From Nocardioides sp. GY 10113 (GTDB lineage: Bacteria > Actinomycetota > Actinomycetes > Propionibacteriales > Nocardioidaceae): a DNA stretch of 64,000 nt. The DNA lies in NCBI RefSeq assembly GCF_004919105.1, contig NZ_STGK01000001.1, positions 1 through 64,000 on the forward strand, in the 5' to 3' direction. The notes beneath the pieces are model-generated. The model was not told where the DNA came from and did no database searches. It was given only the letters and a program-made list of their open reading frames with translations. A program made the translations under genes and the position numbers. Positions 9,323 to 18,262 of this stretch are shown here, in pieces; positions within the stretch are counted from its first letter, which is position 1, and every line of letters starts with the position of its first letter.

Positions 9323-9515
9323 CTGGTTTCCCTGTCACCAGCCGCACCGCCCAGGCCTCCACCGGCACTCGCTCGCGGCAGGTGGAGGAAGAGGATCGCC
9401 GGGGTGCCCCAGGGGGTGTCGAAGTGGGGCACGGAAGCCCATTCGGCACGGAAATCAGGGATTCAGGTGGGGGACGTGCTAGGTTGGTGAACAACGAGTG
9501 AACAGGAGGTGTCCC

Positions 9516-9653
9516 ATGCACGACTCTCAGAAGTCCAACCAGCTCCAGATGCGCTGGGTCTCGGTGATCGGCAACGACGGTCGTCGGCACATGGAGGCAC
9601 GCTGGATCCGCGTCGCGGCGAGCGCCGCGCGTCCGGCCGGCCACGCAGCCTGA
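9516..9653 (+). CDS. Small hypothetical protein, 45 aa
   Basis: Found by direct reading; too short for most gene finders. The ATG is preceded by a very good Shine-Dalgarno (AGGAGG seven bases upstream), and the stop is followed 18 bases later by a near-ideal intrinsic terminator. The peptide starts MHDSQKSNQLQMRWVSVIGN, has a basic central part (RRHMEARWIRV) and an Ala-rich tail. No signal peptide or transmembrane helix is evident. A possible -10 element (TAGGTT at about 9480-9485) lies 30 bases upstream. The next gene, yceI, is 260 bp away, so this looks like an independent single-gene transcript. Function unknown. Confidence 0.7.
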   Translation: MHDSQKSNQLQMRWVSVIGNDGRRHMEARWIRVAASAARPAGHAA

Positions 9654-9671
9654 CCCTCCACCGACGCCACA

Positions 9672-9703
9672 GCGGCCGCGACTCCTTCGGGAGTCGCGGC
9701 CGC
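9672..9703 (+). terminator. Intrinsic terminator of the 45-codon gene
   Basis: Perfect 14-bp stem (GCGGCCGCGACTCC / GGAGTCGCGGCCGC) closed by a TTCG tetraloop and followed by TTCTTGTTG. One of the strongest terminator structures in the window. Just downstream, a direct repeat of CTTCTTGTTGCGCC and three 11-bp CCACCCACCGG units fill 9700-9782; nothing else is seen before yceI. Confidence 0.85.
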
Positions 9704-9913
9704 TTCTTGTTGCGCCAGCTTCTTGTTGCGCCCGCGCCCTCCACCGACCACCCACCGGCCACCCACCGGCCACCCACCGGTGACGAAGCGACGCCCGGCG
9801 GGCGCCCGTCGTACAACTTTCAATAAACTTCGCCCCAGCCGGAATATCCCCGGAGTGGCCGGGGTTCCGGGTAGTTGAGACTTCAACAACCCGACCACCA
9901 CGAGGAGTTCACC

Positions 9914-10480
9914 ATGACGCAGACCGTCGACACCACCGCCGCGCTCGCCGACATCTCCGGCGACTACACCATCGACGCCAGCCACAGCCGCCTCGGCTTC
10001 GTCGCTCGGCACGCGATGGTCACCAAGGTCCGCGGCGCCTTCAAGGAGTTCGCCGGCACCGCGCACATCGACACCGCCAACCCCGCCGCCTCGTCGGTCT
10101 CGCTGACCATCCAGGCGGCCAGCATCGACACCGGCGTCGCCGACCGCGACGGCCACCTGACCTCCGGCGACTTCTTCGACGCCGAGACCTACCCCGAGCT
10201 GACCTTCGTCTCCACCGCGGTCGCCCGCGACGGCGAGACCTGGACCATCACCGGCGACTTCACGATCAAGGGCGTCACCAAGTCCCTCACCATCGAGTTC
10301 GAGGAGGGCGGCTCCGCCAAGGACCCGTTCGGCAACCTCCGCGTGGGCTTCGAGGGCGAGGCCACCATCAACCGCAAGGACTGGGGCCTGACCTGGAACG
10401 CCGCCCTGGAGACCGGCGGCCTGCTCGTCTCGGAGAAGGTCAAGCTCGAGTTCGACATCTCCGCGATCCGCAACGCCTGA
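9914..10480 (+). CDS. YceI-family protein
   Basis: A 188-residue lipocalin-like beta-barrel of the YceI family (GDYTIDASHSRLGFVARHAM near residues 17-36; GDFTIKGVTKSLTIEFE later). Family members bind polyprenyl-type lipids. This one has no signal peptide, as is common for actinobacterial YceI proteins, so it is probably cytosolic. The ATG at 9914 follows GAGGAG by six bases; an earlier in-frame start at 9875 adds MRLQQPDHHEEF and lacks a ribosome site. It stands alone and is closed by a terminator. Confidence 0.93.
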   Translation: MTQTVDTTAALADISGDYTIDASHSRLGFVARHAMVTKVRGAFKEFAGTAHIDTANPAASSVSLTIQAASIDTGVADRDGHLTSGDFFDAETYPELTFVSTAVARDGETWTITGDFTIKGVTKSLTIEFEEGGSAKDPFGNLRVGFEGEATINRKDWGLTWNAALETGGLLVSEKVKLEFDISAIRNA

Positions 10481-10512
10481 TCCGGGCGGGTCACCCCGCC
10501 ACATCGGCTGAC

Positions 10513-10546
10513 CGAAGGGCCGACCTCGCGAGAGGTCGGCCCTTCG
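10513..10546 (+). terminator. Terminator hairpin after yceI
   Basis: Perfect 15-bp stem with a GCGA tetraloop (arm CGAAGGGCCGACCTC). There is no T-run, which is common for actinobacterial terminators. Confidence 0.7.
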
Positions 10547-10606
10547 ACGTCTGCGCACCTCGTTAATGCGATGCGCTCCTCCCGCCGACACCGGCACACT
10601 CGGCGG

Positions 10607-11593
10607 GTGACCGCAGCACCCGCCCTCCCCGCCGGCCTCGCCACCCGCCCGCTGAGCACCGCGGACGCGCCCGCCGTCTTCGACCTGATGGCCGCCTGCG
10701 AACTGCACGACGTCGGCACGGTGGAGATCGAGGAGGCCGACATCATCGCCGACTGGCAGCGGCCCTCCTACGACGTCTCCGCGCACTCGGTCGCCGTCCT
10801 CGACCCGGCCGCCGACCACCCCGACCAGCACCCCGACCAGCACCCCGACCAGCACCCCGACGGGCGGCTCGTCGGCTACGCCGAGCTGATGGGCGACGGC
10901 CGGTACGACGCGGCGGTGCTGCCGTCGTACCGGGGGCGCGGGATCGGGACCTGGCTGGCCGCGTGGTCGCGCGACCGCGCCCGTGCCGACGGGCAGGTCG
11001 AGCTCGGCATGCCGGTGCCCGAGGGCTCCGACGGCGACCGACTGCTCAGCGCGCTCGGCTACCGCGTGCGTTGGACCAGCTGGGTGCTCCGACTGGGCGC
11101 TGGCGAGCGGATCTCGGAACGCCCGCTGCCACCGGGGTACCGGCTGCGGACCGCGACGCCGGCGGACCACGCGCAGGTCCACACCGTGGTCGAGGACGCG
11201 TTCGGGGAGTGGTCCGACCGCCCCCGCCGTACCTTCGACGACTTCGCGGCCGGCGTCTGGCTGCGCCCGGGCTTCGAGCCCTGGCACCTCCAGGTGATCA
11301 CCAGCGACACCGGCGCGGAGGAGGTCGTCGTCGGCGTCGCGTTCGCCTGGAACGCCGGCGAGCCCGATGCCCTGGACACCTACATCGACCGTCTCGCGGT
11401 GGCCCGGGAGCATCGCGACCGCGGGCTGGCGCAGGCCCTGCTAGTGGCGGCGTTCGCCGCCGGGCGCCAGCACGGGGCGGTCACCTCGTCGCTGTCGACC
11501 GACTCCCGCACCGGTGCGCTCTCGCTCTACGAGAAGGTCGGCATGCGGCCCAGCGCGACCTGGCTGAACCGGGCGGTATCGCTGACCGACTGA
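10607..11593 (+). CDS. GNAT-family N-acetyltransferase, two-domain
   Basis: Two GNAT folds in tandem. The first (about 10-165) has the acetyl-CoA-loop-like LPSYRGRGIGTWL. The second (about 185-328) has LAVAREHRDRGLAQALLVA and SLYEKVGM. The substrate is unknown; tandem GNATs of this type include MshD-like and antibiotic- or amine-acetylating enzymes, and none can be picked from sequence. The GTG at 10607 (VTAAPALPAG) gives 328 residues. The ATG at 10571 adds MRSSRRHRHTRR, which looks untranslated. A possible -10 (TAATGC, 10564-10569) favours the later start. A DQHP tetrapeptide repeat (10814-10858) interrupts the first domain. Confidence 0.85.
   Translation: MTAAPALPAGLATRPLSTADAPAVFDLMAACELHDVGTVEIEEADIIADWQRPSYDVSAHSVAVLDPAADHPDQHPDQHPDQHPDGRLVGYAELMGDGRYDAAVLPSYRGRGIGTWLAAWSRDRARADGQVELGMPVPEGSDGDRLLSALGYRVRWTSWVLRLGAGERISERPLPPGYRLRTATPADHAQVHTVVEDAFGEWSDRPRRTFDDFAAGVWLRPGFEPWHLQVITSDTGAEEVVVGVAFAWNAGEPDALDTYIDRLAVAREHRDRGLAQALLVAAFAAGRQHGAVTSSLSTDSRTGALSLYEKVGMRPSATWLNRAVSLTD
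10814..10858 (+). repeat. 12-bp minisatellite coding DQHP repeats
   Basis: Three exact GACCAGCACCCC units (10823-10858) preceded by a shortened copy. They insert DHP-DQHP-DQHP-DQHP in a loop of the acetyltransferase. The unit length keeps the frame, so copy number could vary between strains. Confidence 0.85.
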
Positions 11594-11614
11594 GCCGCGG
11601 ACCGCGGCGCGAAC

Positions 11615-11666
11615 CGGGTCGTGTGCCCCACACCCCTCCAGGGGGCGCTCTCAGGCACACGACCCG
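11615..11666. repeat. 13-bp inverted repeat, family shared with 41217
   Basis: Arms CGGGTCGTGTGCC and GGCACACGACCCG enclose a 26-base loop that itself contains CCCCTCCAGGGGG. It lies between the convergent acetyltransferase and padR genes and can act as a two-way terminator. The right half (CTCAGGCACACGAC) recurs exactly at 41249-41262, so this is a dispersed element and not just a local hairpin. Confidence 0.75.
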
Positions 11667-11678
11667 ATCGGCGCCGGC

Positions 11679-12437
11679 TCACTCCTCCCCGGCGGCCTCG
11701 TCCCGGGCAGGACCGTCGGCGAGGATCCCGTAGAGCCGCCGGCGGGCCTCGACGAGCACCTCCACCGCGGCGTCGCGCTGGTCGGGCGAGCCGTTGGTGG
11801 CGATCTGCCAGACCGCGCTCATCACCTGCGGGATCTCGGCGCGCAGGTCGGCGTGCTCGGCGGTGCCGGGCTCCTCGCCGCTGCGCTCGAACGGCGCCCA
11901 GACCGCGGCCAGCTCCTCAGCGTTCTCCTCGCAGTAGCGGGCGCCCGTCTCCGACAGGCGCAGCGCGCGGCGGCCGCGCCCCTCGTCGAGCTCGACCAGG
12001 CCCTCGTCCTCCAGCTGCTGGATGGTCGGGTAGACCGACCCCGGGCTGGGGCGCCAGGCACCCGCGCTGCGCTCGGCGATCTGCTGGATCACCTGGTAGC
12101 CGTTCGGCGACTCCTCGCGCTCCCCGGCGGCGCGCAGGACGTCCAGGATCGCGACGCGTACGTCGCCGCGGCGCACCCGCGGGCCGCGACCGCCCTCGGG
12201 CCGACCGCCGCCGAAGAGCCCGACCAGCCACGGCGGCGGACCCGGCACCCCCGGTGCGCCCGGCCGGGGGTGCCCGCCCCAGGTGGCGTCACCCCAGGTC
12301 CCCCACGAACCCCAGGGCCCACCGCGCTGGCGGCGCCGGGGCTCGGTGTTCTCGTAGCGTTCGTAGGCGCCACCTCCGCGGTGGCCCTCACCCGACATGT
12401 CGAAGGGGAAACATCCCCCGAAGTCTCGGCGTCCCAT
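11679..12437 (-). CDS. PadR-family transcriptional regulator
   Basis: A 252-residue repressor type. Residues 1-80 are a Gly/Pro/Trp/Arg-rich tail without predicted fold. The PadR winged helix follows (GDVRVAILDVLRAAG ... SPGSVYPTIQQLEDEGLVEL, about 88-150), then a C-terminal dimerisation helix region. The ATG at 12437 is preceded by AAGGAGG. A perfect TCGCGATATATCGCGA palindrome lies about 105 bp upstream and a related half-site lies nearer, which is the usual pattern for PadR autoregulation. No obvious target gene other than itself is adjacent; the M3 peptidase gene upstream ends before the operator. Confidence 0.9.
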   Translation of the reverse strand: MGRRDFGGCFPFDMSGEGHRGGGAYERYENTEPRRRQRGGPWGSWGTWGDATWGGHPRPGAPGVPGPPPWLVGLFGGGRPEGGRGPRVRRGDVRVAILDVLRAAGEREESPNGYQVIQQIAERSAGAWRPSPGSVYPTIQQLEDEGLVELDEGRGRRALRLSETGARYCEENAEELAAVWAPFERSGEEPGTAEHADLRAEIPQVMSAVWQIATNGSPDQRDAAVEVLVEARRRLYGILADGPARDEAAGEE

Positions 12438-12540
12438 CTCGGGACCTCCTTCACGGTCGACCCCGGCGCCCGGGGCTCTGGATGCGGTATCGGATATCGC
12501 GACGACGGCGCCGATCTGTCGGCGTCACTACGTCGTCATG

Positions 12541-12556
12541 TCGCGATATATCGCGA
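12541..12556. promoter_or_regulatory. PadR-type operator palindrome
   Basis: Perfect 16-bp palindrome TCGCGATATATCGCGA upstream of padR. A second partial copy (GGATATCGCGA) lies at about 12492-12502, and a GACGAC/GTCGTC inverted pair lies between them. ATATCGCGATAT-like sites are typical of actinobacterial PadR regulators. Binding is inferred. Confidence 0.65.
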
Positions 12557-12624
12557 GAGTACGCCGACAGGAACCCGGGATCAAGGGCTCCCGCGGGATC
12601 GAGCCGGCTCCTCCGACGCGGGCG

Positions 12625-14577
<1,953 letters not shown>

Positions 14578-14806
14578 GGCGCCAGCCTAGGCCGCGTGCA
14601 CGCGACGGAGGGGTTCTCCGCGACGGAGACCCTCCCCGGGGGCAACCGAGGCCCTCGCCGGACCGACGGGCGCCTCTGCGCCCCCGCTCGGCGCGCGGAT
14701 CCCGCCGACCGGGATTTTACTGGCGTCGATGTGACGGGGATCACTAGTTTGCCCATCCGCCTGACACCTGTCAGGTCTGCACGAGGTCGATCCGAAGGGA
14801 CCACCC

Positions 14807-15745
14807 ATGAAGCCCAGCCGCCTCCTTCTGCCCACCGCCTGCGCCGCACTCGCCGTGACCGGGCTGACCCTCACCACCGCCTCCGGGACGCCCGCACCGC
14901 CGGCCGCAGCAGCGTCCGAGGCACCCGCCACCCTGCCCACCGAGGGGCTCGACATCCTGCTCACCAACGACGACGGCTGGAACGCCCCGGGGATCAGCGC
15001 CGTCTTCGACGCCCTGACCGCCGCCGGCCACCACGTCACGATGGTCGCGCCCGCGGCGAACCAGAGCGGCGTCAGCGCTCAGGTCCAGTTCTACGGCGCG
15101 GTGACCGTGACCGAGCGCGGCCCGGACCGCTGGTCGGTCACGACCACGCCGGCCGGAACCGTCCACTTCGCGATGGACCAACTCTTCGCCGGCGAGCGCC
15201 CCGACCTGGTCGTCTCGGGCACCAACGTCGGCCAGAACACCGGCTTCGACACCAACTACTCCGGCACTGTCGCCGCCGCCACGGTCGCCTCCGGCGCGTA
15301 CGGCGTCCCTGCGGTCGCGATCAGCACCGCCACCAGCTACGGGCGCGAGGCCGAGGCGGCGTACGGCGAGACCGCCGACCTGCTCGTCGAGATGATCGCG
15401 GCGGGTCTGCCGGAGCTGCCGCGCGGGGAGTACCTCAACGTGAACTACCCCGTCCTCAGCGAGGCGCGGCCGGCGCCGCTCGGCCTCGTCTACGCCGAGA
15501 ACTCCCAGGAGTCGCTGGCCCGGATCGGCTTCGCCCAGGACCCGACCGACCCGAGCCGCTACGCCATCGCGCCCGGGCTCAACCCGGTGCAGCACGCCGA
15601 GGGCACCGACACCAAGGAGCTCGCCGACGGCTACGTCACCGTGACCGTGCTCGAAGCGGACCGGTCGGTCGACGCCGCGAAGGCACCCGCGGTGCTGCAG
15701 CTGCTGCACGGCATGGAGAAGCGGCTCGCCAAGGCTGCTCGCTGA
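14807..15745 (+). CDS. Exported SurE-like 5'/3'-nucleotidase
   Basis: A 312-residue protein with a clear Sec-type signal peptide (about 1-38, Ala-rich cleavage region) followed by a SurE phosphatase fold. The SurE signature LLTNDDGWNAPGI sits near residue 50 and VVSGTNVGQNTG near residue 134. Ordinary SurE is cytosolic and hydrolyses nucleoside monophosphates; this copy should act outside the cell, perhaps to scavenge phosphate or nucleosides. It stands alone, preceded by 229 bp with a possible -10 (TAGTTT near 14745) and followed by a strong hairpin. Confidence 0.88.
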   Translation: MKPSRLLLPTACAALAVTGLTLTTASGTPAPPAAAASEAPATLPTEGLDILLTNDDGWNAPGISAVFDALTAAGHHVTMVAPAANQSGVSAQVQFYGAVTVTERGPDRWSVTTTPAGTVHFAMDQLFAGERPDLVVSGTNVGQNTGFDTNYSGTVAAATVASGAYGVPAVAISTATSYGREAEAAYGETADLLVEMIAAGLPELPRGEYLNVNYPVLSEARPAPLGLVYAENSQESLARIGFAQDPTDPSRYAIAPGLNPVQHAEGTDTKELADGYVTVTVLEADRSVDAAKAPAVLQLLHGMEKRLAKAAR

Positions 15746-15771
15746 CCCGTCCCGGATCCATCCACCGAGCC

Positions 15772-15812
15772 GCGGCGGGGCACGGGGTCGGCGCCGACCC
15801 CGGTCCCGCCGC
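15772..15812 (+). terminator. Terminator hairpin after surE-like gene
   Basis: Outer arms GCGGCGGG and CCCGCCGC enclose a perfect 18-bp palindrome (GGGGTCGGCGCCGACCCC). No T-run. Confidence 0.65.
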
Positions 15813-15851
15813 GCATTTCGGGCTCCGCCAGGCGGTCCCTAGGATCCACCG

Positions 15852-17144
15852 GTGAGTCTCCGCGGGATCCTGGCCGACACCCGACCGCTGCGGAACCCGC
15901 ACTTCCGGCGGCTGTGGCTGGCCAACATCATCACCGTCGTCGGCGCCCAGCTGACGGTCGTCGCGGTCCCGGCGCAGATCTACGCCGACACCGGCTCATC
16001 GGCGTACGTCGGACTGACCGGCGTCTTCGGCCTGGTCCCGCTGGTCGTCTTCGGGCTGTGGGGCGGCGCGCTCGCGGACCACTTCGACCGCCGCACCCTG
16101 CTGGTGGTCACCACCTCCGGCCTGATCGGCACCAGCGTCCTGTTCTGGCTGCAGGCCGCCGCCGGGTCGACGAACGTGTGGCTGCTGCTGGCCCTGTTCG
16201 CCGTGCAGCAGGCGTTCTTCGCGATCAACCAGCCGACCCGCTCCTCGGTGCTGCCGCGGCTGCTGCCGGCCGAGCTGCTCCCCTCGGCGAACTCGCTCAA
16301 CATGACCGTCATGCAGGCCGGCGCGATCGCCGGACCGCTGGTCGCCGGCATGCTGATCCCGGTCACCGGCTTCTCCTGGCTCTACCTGCTCGACGCGATC
16401 TTCCTGCTGGCCACCCTGAGCGCGGTGATCCGGCTGCCCCGGCTCCCGGTCCTCGACGCCCCGGCCGGCGCCCCGGGCCTGCGCTCGGTCGCCGAGGGCC
16501 TGGCCTACCTGCGCACCCAGCCGGTGCTGATGATGTCGTTCGTCGTCGACATCATCGCGATGCTGTTCGGGATGCCGCGGGCGCTCTTCCCGCAGATCGC
16601 GCACGAGAGCTTCGGCGGCCCCGAGGACGGCGGCCTCGTCTTCGCGCTGCTCTTCGCCGGCATCCCCGCCGGTGCGGTGGTCGGCGGCATGCTGTCGGGC
16701 TGGGTCTCCCGGATCAGCCGCCAGGGGCTGGCCGTGGTGTGGTGCATCCTCGCCTGGGGGGTGAGCATGGTCGGCTTCGGCCTCGCCGTGGGGGCGGCGA
16801 CCCGCCAGGACGGCACGGCGACCACCTGGCTCGCCGTCGCGGTGCTGATGCTCGTCATCGGCGGCGCCGCCGACATGGCCTCCGCGGCGTTCCGGATGAG
16901 CATGCTGCAGTCGGCCGCCTCCGACGCCGTGCGCGGGCGCCTGCAGGGCATCTTCATCGTGGTCGTCGCGGGCGGGCCCCGGCTGGCCGACGTCGCCCAC
17001 GGGGCGAGCGCCGCGGTGGTCGGCACCGCGGCGGCAGCCGCCGGCGGCGGCGTACTGGTGGTGGTCGGGACCGTGATCGCGGCGATCGCGGTGCCCTCGT
17101 TCGTGCGCTACCGGGTGACGCGATCGGTGCCTGCCGCGGCCTGA
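15852..17144 (+). CDS. MFS transporter, EntS/DHA3-like
   Basis: A 430-residue integral membrane protein with 10-12 hydrophobic segments and the MFS loop motif GALADHFDRRTLL between helices 2 and 3. The overall pattern (RNPHFRRLWLANIITVVGAQLTVVAVPAQIY at the N-terminus, given here only as a composition cue) matches the enterobactin-exporter/DHA3 group, so it is probably a proton-driven exporter. It starts with GTG. The substrate is unknown. The 31-bp tandem repeat array begins 17 bp after the stop. Confidence 0.88.
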   Translation: MSLRGILADTRPLRNPHFRRLWLANIITVVGAQLTVVAVPAQIYADTGSSAYVGLTGVFGLVPLVVFGLWGGALADHFDRRTLLVVTTSGLIGTSVLFWLQAAAGSTNVWLLLALFAVQQAFFAINQPTRSSVLPRLLPAELLPSANSLNMTVMQAGAIAGPLVAGMLIPVTGFSWLYLLDAIFLLATLSAVIRLPRLPVLDAPAGAPGLRSVAEGLAYLRTQPVLMMSFVVDIIAMLFGMPRALFPQIAHESFGGPEDGGLVFALLFAGIPAGAVVGGMLSGWVSRISRQGLAVVWCILAWGVSMVGFGLAVGAATRQDGTATTWLAVAVLMLVIGGAADMASAAFRMSMLQSAASDAVRGRLQGIFIVVVAGGPRLADVAHGASAAVVGTAAAAAGGGVLVVVGTVIAAIAVPSFVRYRVTRSVPAAA

Positions 17145-17161
17145 CCACCGGTGGCGCCCGC

Positions 17162-17727
17162 GGTGGTTGAGGTGCGAGCGCAGCGCGCCCCCGGTGGTTG
17201 AGGTGCGAGCGCAGCGCGCCCCCGGTGGTTGAGGTGCGAGCGCAGCGCGCCCCCGGTGGTTGAGGCGCGAGCGCAGCGCGCCCCCGGTGGTTGAGGCGCG
17301 AGCGCAGCGCGCCCCCGGTGGTTGAGGCGCGAGCGCAGCGCGCCCCCGGTGGTTGAGGCGCGAGCGCAGCGCGCCCCCGGTGGTTGAGGCGCGAGCGCAG
17401 CGCGCCCCCGGTGGTTGAGGCGCGAGCGCAGCGCGCCCCCGGTGGTTGAGGCGCGAGCGCAGCGCGCCCCCGGTGGTTGAGGCGCGAGCGCAGCGCGCCC
17501 CCGGTGGTTGAGGCGCGAGCGCAGCGCGCCCCCGGTGGTTGAGGCGCGAGCGCAGCGCGCCCCCGGTGGTTGAGGCGCGAGCGCAGCGCGCCCCCGGTGG
17601 TTGAGGCGCGAGCGCAGCGCGCCCCCGGTGGTTGAGGCGCGAGCGCAGCGCGCCCCCGGTGGTTGAGGCGCGAGCGCAGCGCGCCCGCGGTGGTTGAGGT
17701 GCGAGCGCAGCGAGCCTCGAAACCACC
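17162..17727. repeat. 18-unit 31-bp tandem repeat array
   Basis: Eighteen units of GGTGGTTGAG-GYGCGAGCGC-AGCGCGCCCCC in perfect 31-bp register. Units 1-3 and 18 carry GTGCGAG; units 4-17 carry GCGCGAG. The last unit ends CGAGCCTCGAAACCACC, which completes a 39-bp hairpin element (GGTGGTT ... AACCACC). The same element occurs at 44908-44998 and 60699-60954. There are no spacers, so it is not CRISPR. Because 31 is not a multiple of three and the unit lacks stops, long spurious reading frames run through it. Confidence 0.97.
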
Positions 17728-17734
17728 CCCGGCG

Positions 17735-18262
17735 TCAGCCCGACGCGGGCCTCCACCCCGTCAACAGACCCCGCACGTACGCCGCCTGGCCGACGTGCTG
17801 GGCGCAGTCGTTGGCCACGCTGACCAGCCGCACGCCGAGCGTCACCGGCGGGTCCCAACGCTCGTCGACGACCCGGCCGAGATCGGCGTCGGAGATCGTG
17901 CCCAGGTACGCCGCGCTGCGCCGGTAGGTCGCGTCGTGGTACTCGCGCAGCAGCTCCGCCGAGAACCCCCGGACCGCGGCGACCTGCTCGCTCGTGTGGC
18001 CGTAGCCGAGGTCGGCGGCATCGAGCGGCAGGCCGAACCGGCCGACGTACCCCTCGGCGCTCCACACCTGCTCGGACCCGGCGACCCCGGCCACGTGGTC
18101 GTCCTGGACGCGGGTCAGGTGCCAGACCAGCCAGCCGATCGGGTTGGCGCCGGTGCCGACCCGGGCGCTGAGGTGGGTCTCGTCGAGGCCGTCGAGGACG
18201 CCGGCGACATCCTCCGCGACCCTGCCGAGAGCGTCGACGAGCAGGGCCGCGGCGGGGGTCAT
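17735..18262 (-). CDS. DinB/DUF664-family protein
   Basis: A 175-residue four-helix-bundle protein of the DinB superfamily, DUF664 branch, often mycothiol-dependent enzymes in actinobacteria. Three spaced histidines expected to bind a metal are visible: WHLTRVQDDHV (near 45-55) and DCAQHVGQAAYV (near 150). The reaction is unknown. Its ATG overlaps the TGA of the upstream MFS gene (ATGA), so translation is probably coupled. An upstream in-frame extension to 18361 lies inside the MFS coding region and is rejected. Confidence 0.85.
   Translation of the reverse strand: MTPAAALLVDALGRVAEDVAGVLDGLDETHLSARVGTGANPIGWLVWHLTRVQDDHVAGVAGSEQVWSAEGYVGRFGLPLDAADLGYGHTSEQVAAVRGFSAELLREYHDATYRRSAAYLGTISDADLGRVVDERWDPPVTLGVRLVSVANDCAQHVGQAAYVRGLLTGWRPASG

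Noticed and set aside
17162..17727. Possible CRISPR array
   Set aside because: Units are directly adjacent with no unique spacers and no cas genes are present; it is a plain tandem repeat.
15996..18065. Long minus-strand frame through the 31-bp array
   Set aside because: It is open only because the repeat unit lacks stops in every frame; outside the array it is antisense to the MFS gene.
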